A stretch of 64,000 bases of DNA from G965267185 sp965267185 (GCA_965267185.1 OZ253937.1:1736001-1800000), one strand, 5' to 3'. Positions 25,306-33,800 are shown, counted from the stretch's first letter. Numbers and translations: made by a program. The notes: generated from the sequence alone by a model not told the origin.

Positions 25306-25408
25306 ACCTCCTTGATGGGTTTATGGATTATTAAGGGATGGTAGAAATGTGCCGTATAACTGGCCTGCGCGGCAAATTTGTTGCAAAGCGAACTATAAGA
25401 AAGCCCGC

Positions 25409-26011
25409 ATGACAGACATGAATGTTCAGACTAGGCCCACGACCTCGAACATCGAAACCGACGATTGGCGCGAATGGAACCCAGGACTGAAGAATGACGA
25501 TCTGACGTTGGGGGCTGTTTTCAAAACTGTCCCCAATGCGGGACCCGACGAAATCGATCAGATAGTCCGTTTGCTGGAGAGCCCCGCTTCGCCTTACACA
25601 GCTCCGGGCGTGGTTAGGCTCCGCCACCACGATTGCATCCACATCTTGCTCGGCCGGGGCCTGCTCAACCAAGACGAAGCATTCGTCGTCGGTTACACCA
25701 TGGGCACCGCCGCAGACCATATCAACGAAGCGCCGGTGCAGGCGCTGCGCCGTGCCGCAAAACTACTTTACAAACCGCCCTACCGGATGACCGACAACGA
25801 CCTGGTTGCCTTCGACCTGGCGTTCGAGCTCAGCAGCACGTCCGACGCTCGAAATATCCACCAGTTCGATTTCGATCGCGCGATGGATCTCGATATCGGT
25901 GATATTCGCCGGGAGCTACGCATCGACGTGAAGGCGCTCATTGCGACATTCCGCGAGGAGCGGCTGCTGCTGCCCGGCAACAAGGCCAGCGAACGCCTAC
26001 CGATCATCTAG
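25409..26011 (+). CDS. Coq4-like protein
   Basis: 200 residues from the ATG at 25409. 'HHDCIHILLGRGLLNQDE' contains H-D-x-x-H-x11-E exactly, the zinc/metal motif of ubiquinone biosynthesis protein Coq4. Mitochondrial and some bacterial Coq4 proteins act in C1 decarboxylation/hydroxylation during ubiquinone synthesis; many bacterial relatives have unknown roles. The first ~40 residues are unrelated and probably flexible. It stands alone, divergent from the ridA pair and convergent with rocD. Confidence 0.65.
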   Translation: MTDMNVQTRPTTSNIETDDWREWNPGLKNDDLTLGAVFKTVPNAGPDEIDQIVRLLESPASPYTAPGVVRLRHHDCIHILLGRGLLNQDEAFVVGYTMGTAADHINEAPVQALRRAAKLLYKPPYRMTDNDLVAFDLAFELSSTSDARNIHQFDFDRAMDLDIGDIRRELRIDVKALIATFREERLLLPGNKASERLPII

Positions 26012-26043
26012 CGGGTTTCCGCCTGCAGAAACGGCCGCGTCGC

Positions 26044-27261
26044 CTAAGCGCTGGAGAGCACTTTCTGAATCCGCTCCAAGGCCCAGTCGACCTGATCACG
26101 CGTAATCACCAGGGGCGGCGCGAAGCGGATCGTATCCTCGTGGGTCTCCTTGCAGAGAATACCCTCACTTTTCAGCGTCTCGCAGAACTGGCGCGCGCCA
26201 CCGACCTCGGGATGAAATTCGACGGCCAACATCAAGCCGCGGCCGCGCACCTCGCGAATGCTGTTGCTGCGAATGCTGTTTAGCCCTTCGAGGAAATACG
26301 CGCCTTGTTTCGCGGCATTCTCGATCATGCCCTCCTCGACCAATACTTTCAGCGCCGTGCGCGCGATCGCACAAGCTAGCGGATTGCCGCCGAACGTGGA
26401 GCCGTGCTCGCCCGGTTGCAGTACGCCGAGCACTTCCGACGTCGAGAGCACCGCCGAGATGGGATAGAAGCCCCCCGACAACGCCTTGCCGACCAGTGTA
26501 AGATCGGCCTCAACACCCTCATATTCTTCCGCCAGCAACTTGCCGGTGCGGCCCAAGCCGGTCTGGATCTCATCGAATACCAGGGTCACGTTATGGCGGG
26601 TGCAGATATCACGCACCGCGCGCAGATAGCCGTCCGGCGGAATGATCACCCCGCCCTCGCCTTGGATGGGCTCGACCAGGAACGCCACCGTGTTGGGCGT
26701 AATCGCCGCTTCGAGCGCTTCGGCGTCGCCAAACGGGATCACCTTGAAGCCGGACGGGAACGGACCGAAGTTGCGCCGCGCCGTGGGGTCGGTGCTGAAA
26801 CCGACAATTGCCAAGGTGCGGCCGTGAAAATTGTTCTGACAGACGATGATCTCCGCCTGGTTTTCCGGCACGCCTTTGACTTCGTAACCCCACTTGCGCA
26901 CGCATTTGACAGCGCTTTCCACCGCCTCCGCGCCGCTATTCATGGGCAGCACTTTGCTGGAATTGGTGAGGTCGCAAACCTCTTGATAGAACGGCGCCAA
27001 CTGATCGTTGTGGAACGCCCGCGAGGTCAGCGTCAGACGCTTCGCTTGGTCGACCATCGCCTGATAAATCTTCGGATGGCAGTGACCTTGGTTGACGGCC
27101 GAGTAGGCCGCCAAACAATCGAGGTAGCGGTTGCCGTCGACATCCCAAACGTAAACGCCCTCGCCCCGTGTCAACACGACGTTCAGGGGCTTGTAGTTAT
27201 GGGCGCCTAACTCTTCCTCGATGCCCAGAAAGTCGGCGACATCGGCGCTATCAGCGGTCAT
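26044..27261 (-). CDS. rocD: ornithine--oxo-acid aminotransferase
   Basis: 405 residues of class III PLP-dependent aminotransferase. The PLP Lys is in 'LVGKALSGGFYP', with 'LVFDEIQTGLGRTGK' for the cofactor Asp and 'GSTFGGNPLACAIA' for the phosphate-binding region. It moves the delta-amino group of ornithine to 2-oxoglutarate, giving glutamate semialdehyde. The gene lies 24 bp downstream of arginase on the same strand, forming an arginine-to-glutamate route. Confidence 0.93.
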   Translation of the reverse strand: MTADSADVADFLGIEEELGAHNYKPLNVVLTRGEGVYVWDVDGNRYLDCLAAYSAVNQGHCHPKIYQAMVDQAKRLTLTSRAFHNDQLAPFYQEVCDLTNSSKVLPMNSGAEAVESAVKCVRKWGYEVKGVPENQAEIIVCQNNFHGRTLAIVGFSTDPTARRNFGPFPSGFKVIPFGDAEALEAAITPNTVAFLVEPIQGEGGVIIPPDGYLRAVRDICTRHNVTLVFDEIQTGLGRTGKLLAEEYEGVEADLTLVGKALSGGFYPISAVLSTSEVLGVLQPGEHGSTFGGNPLACAIARTALKVLVEEGMIENAAKQGAYFLEGLNSIRSNSIREVRGRGLMLAVEFHPEVGGARQFCETLKSEGILCKETHEDTIRFAPPLVITRDQVDWALERIQKVLSSA

Positions 27262-27285
27262 GGTCCGTCGTCCTCCAAAGCGTGG

Positions 27286-28233
27286 TTACGGCGCGCTCTC
27301 ATGCCGTGCCAAGATCTGCTCACCAAATAGGCTCTCTACCAATTCGACAAACAGCTTCGCGGTTTTATTTTCGATGTCGTAGGCCGGGTTGAGTTCCATG
27401 AGGTCGAGCGATGACATCAGCCCGGAATCATGGATCATCTCCATGCACAATTGCGCCTCACGGTAAGTGGGCCCTCCCGGTACGGCAGTGTCGACACCGG
27501 GCGCAATCGCGGGATCGAGAAAATCGACATCGAAGCTCACATGCACGTGCCCACCAAGCGCCGCCAGCCTTTCTAGCGCGATGTTCATGGTCTCGCGCAT
27601 ACGGATTTCGTCGATCCGGCGCATGTCGAGAACCTCCATGCCGCTCTCCACCACCATGGTCTTTTCCATCGCGTCGACCGAGCGCACGCCGATCTGCACG
27701 ATGCGAGAGGTGTCGAGCATGGGCAGGGTCGGTCCCAGTTTGGTGAGACGGTCGGGGCCCTTCCCTGCGGCAATGGCAACGGGCATGCCGTGGATGTTGC
27801 CGGTCGGCGACGTTTCAGCAGTGTTGAAATCGGCATGAGCATCGAGCCACAAAACAGAAAGCGGCTTGCCTGCGGCAGCACAGTGCGCCGCCACGCCGGC
27901 GATCGATCCGATCGCCAGCGAATGGTCGCCGCCCATCAAAATGGGCAACCGTCCGTTGTCGAGCGCGCCATGCACGGCATCGCGCGCTTGCTCACACCAC
28001 TGTGCGACTTCCTCCAAATGGCGATACCCGTCGACCGGGCCACGGTTGGGATTCGCAGGGCCGACTAGATTACCTAAATCGGCAACCGTGTAGCCAAGCC
28101 GTTCCAGCGCCTCCTGCAACCCTGCCACCCGTAGCGCTTCGGGGCCCATAGAGCCGCCGCGATGGTCAGCGCCGGCGTCGGTGGGCGCGCCAATGAGGTC
28201 GATCGGCGGGTGGTTTTTAGCGGGGTCCGTCAT
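27286..28233 (-). CDS. rocF: arginase
   Basis: 315 residues of the ureohydrolase fold with all three manganese motifs: 'LMGGDHSLAIGS', 'LWLDAHADFNT' and 'SFDVDFLDPAIAPGV'. It hydrolyses L-arginine to ornithine and urea. It is transcribed ahead of rocD, so the two likely form the operon for arginine use. Agmatinase-type relatives share the motifs, but the rocD linkage favours arginase. Confidence 0.93.
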   Translation of the reverse strand: MTDPAKNHPPIDLIGAPTDAGADHRGGSMGPEALRVAGLQEALERLGYTVADLGNLVGPANPNRGPVDGYRHLEEVAQWCEQARDAVHGALDNGRLPILMGGDHSLAIGSIAGVAAHCAAAGKPLSVLWLDAHADFNTAETSPTGNIHGMPVAIAAGKGPDRLTKLGPTLPMLDTSRIVQIGVRSVDAMEKTMVVESGMEVLDMRRIDEIRMRETMNIALERLAALGGHVHVSFDVDFLDPAIAPGVDTAVPGGPTYREAQLCMEMIHDSGLMSSLDLMELNPAYDIENKTAKLFVELVESLFGEQILARHESAP

Positions 28234-28325
28234 GATCGGGTCCGAGTATGCAACCGATCTGTGAAAGATTTCGTTAAGCTTTTACAACCGCAAGTATGGC
28301 ACAGCTTCCGGTCGATCTAGAGCCG

Positions 28326-29375
28326 TCAATCGCTAGGCTGCGGCATGCCGAGCACAAACTGGCCGACCATGGCTTCGTCGCGCGGATCGAGCTTGAGAAT
28401 GTCGGCAACGGGCAATTCGGGGAACGCGCCGGTCGGGCACGGCGCCAGCTCGAGCATCTCCGCCGCCAGGTACATGGTCTGGTAAAGCCCCCCGGTTTCG
28501 TGAAGGATCAGGTGGTAGGGGATACCGACATATTTCCACGCCACCCTTCCAAAGACCGATGTGATGGCGAATAGAACGGCGGGACGAGCATTCTTGGCGG
28601 GGTCGAGCGCCATGCTGCGCATTGCCGATGCCAGCATGAAATCGCGTTCTTCCGTTGTGCTTTCCATCCGCTCCAACGCATGGTCGTAGGGACAATAGTG
28701 GTAAAGACCCGGCTCGATTTCGGCGACGTTATCGATGACGAGATAAAGTTCCAGCGAATAACGCGCACCGCCGCTGGCATAGTTACGAAGGAAAATCGGT
28801 CCTAGCGCCGTCTGGATTTCTCCGTCGCGCACCCGCGCTGTCAACTGCAGAAACTGCTCCAACCGCCACTTCTCCATGGGCTCGGTGGCGTAGTTGCGCC
28901 CGGAATGACGGCGACTCAAACAGGCGGAAAGATCCATCTCCCGATCGAAGCTGTCATGGGCCGTAAGCAGAATGCGCTTCGATGAGCGGATCTCCTTTTT
29001 CGACGGCGGCGGATCGCCGGCGGCGCTGAGATCGGGCTTGGAATAACCGCTGTTGAATTGACGGTGAAAAGCCAGTTCGATCGGGTTCAGCCGGTTGGCG
29101 AAGGCGTCGGCTCCACCCATCTTTGAAAACGCCTCGTCATCGAGCAGGATTTTTTCCTCGATCAGAGCGTCCACCGCGCCCTTGCCTTCCTCGGACAGGT
29201 CGGCCGCCGCCGCGGCGAGGGGGCGGCCCGCCATCACCTCGCCCAACAGCTTGACGCATTCGCCCGACACCTCGAAGCGGCTGCCGTCGAGGCTATTCAA
29301 CAAAACGGCGCCATCGCCATCGAGGCCGCCGTGGATGACGCAATAGGGAGAAACGTAGTAGCGGTCTTCGGCCAT
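28326..29375 (-). CDS. SagB-type azoline dehydrogenase
   Basis: About 349 residues from the ATG at 29375; the longer in-frame start at 29432 overlaps the upstream gene. The C-terminal ~200 residues are a nitroreductase-like FMN domain ('LSRRHSGRNYATEPM', 'LGPIFLRNYASGGARYSLEL', 'VFGRVAWKYVGIPYHLI'), and the N-terminal region is the SagB-specific extension. In TOMM pathways such enzymes oxidise azolines to azoles. It starts 7 bp after the YcaO gene stop, so it is co-transcribed. Family assignment is from the pattern and the YcaO neighbour. Confidence 0.9.
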   Translation of the reverse strand: MAEDRYYVSPYCVIHGGLDGDGAVLLNSLDGSRFEVSGECVKLLGEVMAGRPLAAAAADLSEEGKGAVDALIEEKILLDDEAFSKMGGADAFANRLNPIELAFHRQFNSGYSKPDLSAAGDPPPSKKEIRSSKRILLTAHDSFDREMDLSACLSRRHSGRNYATEPMEKWRLEQFLQLTARVRDGEIQTALGPIFLRNYASGGARYSLELYLVIDNVAEIEPGLYHYCPYDHALERMESTTEERDFMLASAMRSMALDPAKNARPAVLFAITSVFGRVAWKYVGIPYHLILHETGGLYQTMYLAAEMLELAPCPTGAFPELPVADILKLDPRDEAMVGQFVLGMPQPSD

Positions 29376-29382
29376 AGCGAAC

Positions 29383-31875
29383 CTATGCGAAAGGATGAGG
29401 CATCGGGTTGAGATCGTCGATGGTGCGGACACGGGTATCCAGCCCCAAGAGTTTGGGCACCTCGAAAAGCCGGTCGCCGCCGAGAACCCGACGCCGGATG
29501 GTGCAGTTCAGCGGTTGCGTTCCGGGAATAATGACTTTCACCCCGATCAAGCCTAAGGCCTCCAGGTAGGGTGGCGTGCAGTCGAGGACGATCACTTCGT
29601 AGCCCCGCCGCGCCAACCTGCCGACAAGCGTTTCGAGTTCAGCCGGGGTGTCCATCGGGCCATCCAAAAAATGTCTGTGGTCGGCGAACGACACGGTTTC
29701 ATCGGACTCTGTTAGAAAGCGCGCTTCCTTATTCTTTTCTGGGCTTTGGTAAAAACTGTGATGATCCATAATGCTCTCGATCGCGTGCCCATCCCAGTTG
29801 TCGGCCAAGTCGGTCTGATAGACGTCCTGGTCTTTAAGATAAGGAAATAAGAACTGCACGAATTCCCGATGCAGCTTGTGGAGGCAACGCGTCCGGTCGA
29901 GCGAGGAGGAAATGTTCAAAAAATGGAAATTCGGATTCTCTTCGTCCCGCAGAACGGACATCACGACGGGAACCTCGAAGTCGGTCGTGTAATCGACAAA
30001 CTGGGCATCGATGGAAAGCGCCTTCAGCGTCGCCCGCACATCGAAGGGGTCGACGTCGGTATCCGCGATGTCGAGTTTCGGTAGCGATAAGCGATTCAAC
30101 CACGCAATAAAAAGAGCGTCGCGTTCCAATATTTCATAGATGCCGGCAAGGATCGCGTCGTGCAGCGTGCTGTGGGCGGCCGCCCCGTTGCTCGTGGGAT
30201 CGAAGATGCGACCTTGTGTCCGCGGACCGAATACGAGGTCGGTTGGCACGAGCACCGGTTCGCGCTTGGTCATGTTGAACGCCCACATCCATGACAACAC
30301 CATATCGGGATCGAACTTCTGAATGCCGAAGCCGGGCTCGCGATACTGCTCATCGGCATAGAGCGGCGCGCGGCGCGGATCGAGAGCTTGGTCGGCAATC
30401 TTGGCGTAGCGCCGGCGTAGCACACGCTCCGCGGGGAGCTCATAGAGCGTAAAGAATCGCTCGAGGCTTTCGATCACCGCCAGAGTCTCGGCACGGCGCG
30501 GATCTTCAAAGTCGACTCCCGTGCTAAGGGCGGACGAACTTTCGACCCCCGCCGCCCTTCGGCGGCTCACCATGGTGTGATGGGCATTCGCCATGGGGTT
30601 CGACACCGGGTCGGCCCCACGCGCCCGATAGGCTCGGTAAATCGCAAACCGGTCATCGGCTGTAACGGGAGAGACGCCGTCAACGAAACCGAGCGAACTA
30701 TTCACCAAAGGCCGTAACCGCCGCCCCAAATCGTCCAGATCGGCCGGCGTCCGATATCCGGACTCGAAGTTGGTTTGCCACCAACGCTCGGTTTGCGCGC
30801 GCATCCTATCGGCACGCGCCCGTTTGACCGGAAAACACACGCGGCAGTTTGGATGCCGCGATACGGTCTGGGTCTCCGAAACCGGTTGTTTCAAATCCAC
30901 AGTCAAAGCATCGCTATCTATCGGCCGGGAACCGGCCTTCATGTCGAGTGCTTTACGGACGGCGATAACCGTAAGCTTGGCGAGGATGGCGATATGATGT
31001 GCGTCGGCGCGGTGCCGCCAATGCGCCGGCTCGGGGAAGCGCCGATGCAGATAAGGCGCCATCGCGGCGCGGAGCGGGTCGCGGTCAGCTCTGTAGAGCG
31101 CCGCGCATTGGGGGCAACCCTCCGCGACCCCCGCACCGTTCACAATCATCACCGGCCCCACATGGCCGTGAGTCTCGGTTATCTCAACCGTTACCAGAGG
31201 CGTTTCGAGCTGCCGGCAAAAGCGCGCCGTTTCACCCAGTAAGTCACTCGGCTGATCGAGGCAAAGGACCACGATGTCGACAGCTTTAATCGCACCGGTC
31301 AGCGCACGCCGGACCGCATCGGGACCAGTATCGCCAACCGATATCGTTGACACCCTCCCGGCCTGGCCGCTCGTCAGAACGCTCTCGACAACGTGGTGCT
31401 TTACGGACCCGAGTTCATCGGTCCGATAGAACGCCCCGACGTCGGCGAAACGTACTGTCGACGGATCGAACACGCTCACTTGCAAACCGTCATAGCCTAA
31501 AACCTGTTTCAGGGCGGCAAGCCCCAGATCACCGAGTCCAACCAGCAGCATCTTTGTTTCTGTTTGCCCTATCGCAGTGCCCTCTTGGGGCCCGCGAAAA
31601 TAGTCGGCTCGATCGGCTCCGTTCTCCGGCGCAACCGGCGATGGACCAGCAAGTAATTTTCGCTCGGCTAGTTGCTCGATGAGCGAGGCCCCGACGCCAT
31701 CGTCGAATCGATCAGCGACAGCCGCTGCGCCACCGTAAACGGCATCGAGTAAGCCGTCCGGATCGCGGGTCACGGGGACATCGTCGAGAACTTCGACCTG
31801 CTCGCCATGCTTTACCATCCAGCGGCCGCCATATGGCATGAGCTGCACATCCGGTCTCAATTGAAGCTGCGTCAC
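29383..31875 (-). CDS. TOMM cyclodehydratase: leader-binding/E1-like domain fused to YcaO
   Basis: 830 residues from a GTG start preceded by AAGGA. The first ~75 residues look like a precursor-recognition (RRE) wing. Residues ~95-390 are an E1/ThiF-like domain with two CxxC pairs ('EGCPQCAALY' near 255, 'HPNCRVCFP' near 346) that can bind zinc. The remainder is YcaO, with 'SNGAAAHSTLHDAILAGIYE' near 561 followed by 'ILERD' for ATP/Mg binding. The C-terminus 'PMPHPFA' contains the P-x-P-x-P tail typical of azoline-forming YcaOs. It would convert Cys/Ser/Thr of the precursor cores to azolines using ATP. It is divergent from the precursor array. Confidence 0.93.
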   Translation of the reverse strand: MTQLQLRPDVQLMPYGGRWMVKHGEQVEVLDDVPVTRDPDGLLDAVYGGAAAVADRFDDGVGASLIEQLAERKLLAGPSPVAPENGADRADYFRGPQEGTAIGQTETKMLLVGLGDLGLAALKQVLGYDGLQVSVFDPSTVRFADVGAFYRTDELGSVKHHVVESVLTSGQAGRVSTISVGDTGPDAVRRALTGAIKAVDIVVLCLDQPSDLLGETARFCRQLETPLVTVEITETHGHVGPVMIVNGAGVAEGCPQCAALYRADRDPLRAAMAPYLHRRFPEPAHWRHRADAHHIAILAKLTVIAVRKALDMKAGSRPIDSDALTVDLKQPVSETQTVSRHPNCRVCFPVKRARADRMRAQTERWWQTNFESGYRTPADLDDLGRRLRPLVNSSLGFVDGVSPVTADDRFAIYRAYRARGADPVSNPMANAHHTMVSRRRAAGVESSSALSTGVDFEDPRRAETLAVIESLERFFTLYELPAERVLRRRYAKIADQALDPRRAPLYADEQYREPGFGIQKFDPDMVLSWMWAFNMTKREPVLVPTDLVFGPRTQGRIFDPTSNGAAAHSTLHDAILAGIYEILERDALFIAWLNRLSLPKLDIADTDVDPFDVRATLKALSIDAQFVDYTTDFEVPVVMSVLRDEENPNFHFLNISSSLDRTRCLHKLHREFVQFLFPYLKDQDVYQTDLADNWDGHAIESIMDHHSFYQSPEKNKEARFLTESDETVSFADHRHFLDGPMDTPAELETLVGRLARRGYEVIVLDCTPPYLEALGLIGVKVIIPGTQPLNCTIRRRVLGGDRLFEVPKLLGLDTRVRTIDDLNPMPHPFA

Positions 31876-32195
31876 GAGGAAATTCCTTATTGAAACCGGC
31901 CGATGTCACATCGAGTTAGGGGCGAGGCGCTACTCCGCATATGCTCAGTGTCCCGGCCCTTTTTCTAACCCTCTAACTACGTCATCAAACGTAACCGCGT
32001 CATTAATTAGCCATAGGTCAACTACGAAAGTGGCCGATCCAAGCGCCGCGAACAGATGTAAAGCATTAGAACAGTGTAAAAAAATCCTACAGTTACGTCC
32101 GGAGCAGAAGGATTTTCCCGCGACACCAGCAAATGACAGGATTTTTAGTGTTAATTGACTGAAAGAACGGACGGAATCGCCACCGGACCCGCGAA
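31876..32195. other. divergent intergenic region between YcaO gene and precursor array
   Basis: About 320 bp, AT-richer than its surroundings, with no gene. It must hold the promoter for the ycaO-sagB transcript, though I see no clear -24/-12 or -35/-10 pair on the minus strand. An inverted repeat AAAATCCT / AAGGATTTT lies at about 32081-32116, and a further AGGATTTTT follows at about 32138. These could be a hairpin or repeated binding sites. Confidence 0.45.
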
Positions 32196-32218
32196 AACTG
32201 TCGGTAAACTTTACAGTC
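32196..32218 (+). promoter_or_regulatory. palindromic activator site, cassette 1 (degenerate)
   Basis: AACTGTCG-N7-TTACAGTC, an imperfect version of the 8-7-8 palindrome seen in cassettes 2-4. Its centre is about 71 bp upstream of the -24 element of this cassette, the same placement as in the others. Confidence 0.6.
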
Positions 32219-32276
32219 GAGGATCCGTTCGCGGCGTCCAAATGCATAACCTTATAATAAATAAAGGAAAAAAGTT

Positions 32277-32291
32277 TGGCACGGTGCTTGC
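32277..32291 (+). promoter_or_regulatory. sigma-54 promoter, cassette 1
   Basis: TGGCACGGTGCTTGC matches the -24/-12 consensus (TGGCACG-N4-TTGC), with GG and GC separated by exactly 10 bp. The GC lies 61 bp before the ATG. Confidence 0.8.
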
Positions 32292-32351
32292 GTAACTAGC
32301 CGGTGTGCACGCGTAAGAATGCACATGATCATGATCAAGAGGAGCATCGTT

Positions 32352-32561
32352 ATGGCTGATCACAAAGAACCTAAAAAGACCGACGATCCGGAGGCTGTTG
32401 CCCGCCGGGCGTTCCTGAAGAAAGTGGGCACCGTGGGCGCCACTGCACCGGCCGCAGCGCTGCTGCTCGCCGCGAGCAACAAGAAGGCGTCTGCCCAAAT
32501 CTACGGCGGCTGCGACACCTGCGATTGCGATTGCACCATCGCACAGTGCACCGTCTTCTAA
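32352..32561 (+). CDS. RiPP precursor peptide 1, Tat-like leader, Cys-rich core
   Basis: 69 residues starting MADHKEPKKTDD, after an AAGAGGAG ribosome site. 'VARRAFLKK' is a twin-arginine motif, 'VGTVGATAPAAALLLAAS' the hydrophobic stretch, and 'KKASAQ' an AxA-type signal peptidase site. 'IYGG' precedes the 16-residue tail CDTCDCDCTIAQCTVF. The tail has five Cys and three Thr, good substrates for the divergent YcaO/SagB pair. The Tat signal would double as the RiPP leader. No enzyme or metal-binding domain is present. Confidence 0.88.
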   Translation: MADHKEPKKTDDPEAVARRAFLKKVGTVGATAPAAALLLAASNKKASAQIYGGCDTCDCDCTIAQCTVF

Positions 32562-32616
32562 GCATTCGAAACCTAGTTTCACGCTTAGCAGCGGCCAGGT
32601 ACTGGTCGCTCGTGAC

Positions 32617-32643
32617 AGGCCAACCCTCCGGGGTTGGCCTTTT
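32617..32643 (+). terminator. terminator of cassette 1
   Basis: Stem AGGCCAACC / GGTTGGCCT with a short loop, followed by TTTT. The same hairpin ends every cassette. Confidence 0.85.
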
Positions 32644-32685
32644 GCGTATTGTTTAATCGAAACGCAGGCCGCCGGTGCGTTTATC

Positions 32686-32708
32686 AACTGTCAGAAAATT
32701 TGACAGTT
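32686..32708 (+). promoter_or_regulatory. palindromic activator site, cassette 2
   Basis: Perfect inverted repeat AACTGTCA-N7-TGACAGTT, about 70 bp upstream of the -24 box of cassette 2. Placement and symmetry suit an enhancer site for a sigma-54 activator dimer. Confidence 0.75.
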
Positions 32709-32766
32709 TCCAAGATGGCCAGTAGTCCCAAACAAACAACCCATTGAAAAACAAGTAAAAGTTTCT

Positions 32767-32781
32767 TGGCACACTACTTGC
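32767..32781 (+). promoter_or_regulatory. sigma-54 promoter, cassette 2
   Basis: TGGCACACTACTTGC with GG-N10-GC spacing; 60 bp before the ATG. Confidence 0.8.
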
Positions 32782-32840
32782 CTATAAAGACACGTGTGCG
32801 CGTAAGAACGCACATGATCATGATCAAGAGGAGCATCGTT

Positions 32841-33050
32841 ATGGCTGATCACAAAGAACCTAAGAAAACCGACGATCCGGAGGCCGTTGCCCGCCGGGCG
32901 TTCCTGAAGAAAGTGGGCACCGTGGGCGCCACCGCCCCGGCCGCAGCGCTGCTGCTCGCCGCGAGCAACAAGAAGGCGTCCGCCCAGATTTACGGCGGCT
33001 GCGACACCTGCGATTGCGATTGCACTACCTCGTGCGCCACTTTCAACTAG
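32841..33050 (+). CDS. RiPP precursor peptide 2
   Basis: 69 residues. The 53-residue leader is identical to that of precursor 1 and ends in IYGG. The core is CDTCDCDCTTSCATFN (five Cys, four Thr, one Ser). Start chosen at the MADHKEP ATG because it follows AAGAGGAG at the right distance; an upstream in-frame ATG lies within the leader RNA hairpin. Confidence 0.88.
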   Translation: MADHKEPKKTDDPEAVARRAFLKKVGTVGATAPAAALLLAASNKKASAQIYGGCDTCDCDCTTSCATFN

Positions 33051-33107
33051 GCAGTTTGAAACGCTAGTTTCACGCTTAGTGGCGACCACATACTGGCCGC
33101 TCGCACC

Positions 33108-33134
33108 AGGCCAACCCTCCAGGGTTGGCCTTTT
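33108..33134 (+). terminator. terminator of cassette 2
   Basis: AGGCCAACC / GGTTGGCCT stem followed by TTTT, as in the other cassettes. Confidence 0.85.
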
Positions 33135-33194
33135 GCGTTGAGGGCCTGGTGGCGCAATGACTGCAATATTGGCGGAATCCCTATCCTGCGCATC

Positions 33195-33217
33195 AACTGT
33201 CAGAAAATTTGACAGTT
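33195..33217 (+). promoter_or_regulatory. palindromic activator site, cassette 3
   Basis: Perfect AACTGTCA-N7-TGACAGTT, identical to cassette 2, including the spacer GAAAATT. Confidence 0.75.
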
Positions 33218-33275
33218 TCTAGGGCTGTCACCGGTCGAAAACATGCAACTCTTTGATAAATATGAAAAACTTACC

Positions 33276-33290
33276 TGGCACACTACTTGC
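33276..33290 (+). promoter_or_regulatory. sigma-54 promoter, cassette 3
   Basis: TGGCACACTACTTGC with GG-N10-GC spacing; 60 bp before the ATG. Confidence 0.8.
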
Positions 33291-33349
33291 GTATGAAAAT
33301 ACGTGCACGCGTAAGAATGCACATGATCATGATCAAGAGGAGCATCGTT

Positions 33350-33562
33350 ATGGCTGATCACAAAGAACCTAAAAAGACCGACGATCCGGAGGCTGTTGCC
33401 CGCCGGGCGTTCCTGAAGAAAGTGGGCACCGTGGGCGCCACTGCACCGGCCGCAGCGCTGCTGCTCGCCGCGAGCAACAAGAAAGCGTCCGCCCAGATCT
33501 ACGGCGGCTGCGACACCTGCGATTGCAGTTGCACTATTCCTGCGTGCATTACTGCGGTCTAG
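33350..33562 (+). CDS. RiPP precursor peptide 3
   Basis: 70 residues with the standard Tat-like leader and IYGG, then the core CDTCDCSCTIPACITAV (five Cys, one Ser, three Thr). The 'C-T-I-x-A-C-I-T' ending is shared with precursor 5, suggesting these two cores are closest relatives although they sit under different promoter modules. Confidence 0.88.
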   Translation: MADHKEPKKTDDPEAVARRAFLKKVGTVGATAPAAALLLAASNKKASAQIYGGCDTCDCSCTIPACITAV

Positions 33563-33619
33563 GCCGTTTGACGCTTTAATTTCACGCTTAGCAGCGGCCG
33601 GTTACCGGCCGCTCGTGAC

Positions 33620-33645
33620 AGGCCAACCTTCCAGGTTGGCCTTTT
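33620..33645 (+). terminator. terminator of cassette 3
   Basis: AGGCCAACCT / AGGTTGGCCT stem followed by TTT. Confidence 0.85.
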
Positions 33646-33704
33646 GCGTTGGGGCCCGGTAGTGCAATGACCGCCATATCAGCAGGATCGCCATTGCACA
33701 CATG

Positions 33705-33727
33705 AACTGTCAGAGAATTTGACAGTT
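33705..33727 (+). promoter_or_regulatory. palindromic activator site, cassette 4
   Basis: Perfect AACTGTCA-N7-TGACAGTT; the spacer differs from cassettes 2-3 by one base (GAGAATT), while both half-sites are unchanged. Confidence 0.75.
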
Positions 33728-33785
33728 TCCAACGCGATTACCGCCCCTAAACATATAACCTATTGATAAATATGAATAGAATATC

Positions 33786-33800
33786 TGGCATGTAAATTGC
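33786..33800 (+). promoter_or_regulatory. sigma-54 promoter, cassette 4
   Basis: TGGCATGTAAATTGC. It keeps the invariant GG-N10-GC spacing, but the sequence between is different from the other cassettes, which supports selection on the -24/-12 elements. Confidence 0.75.
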
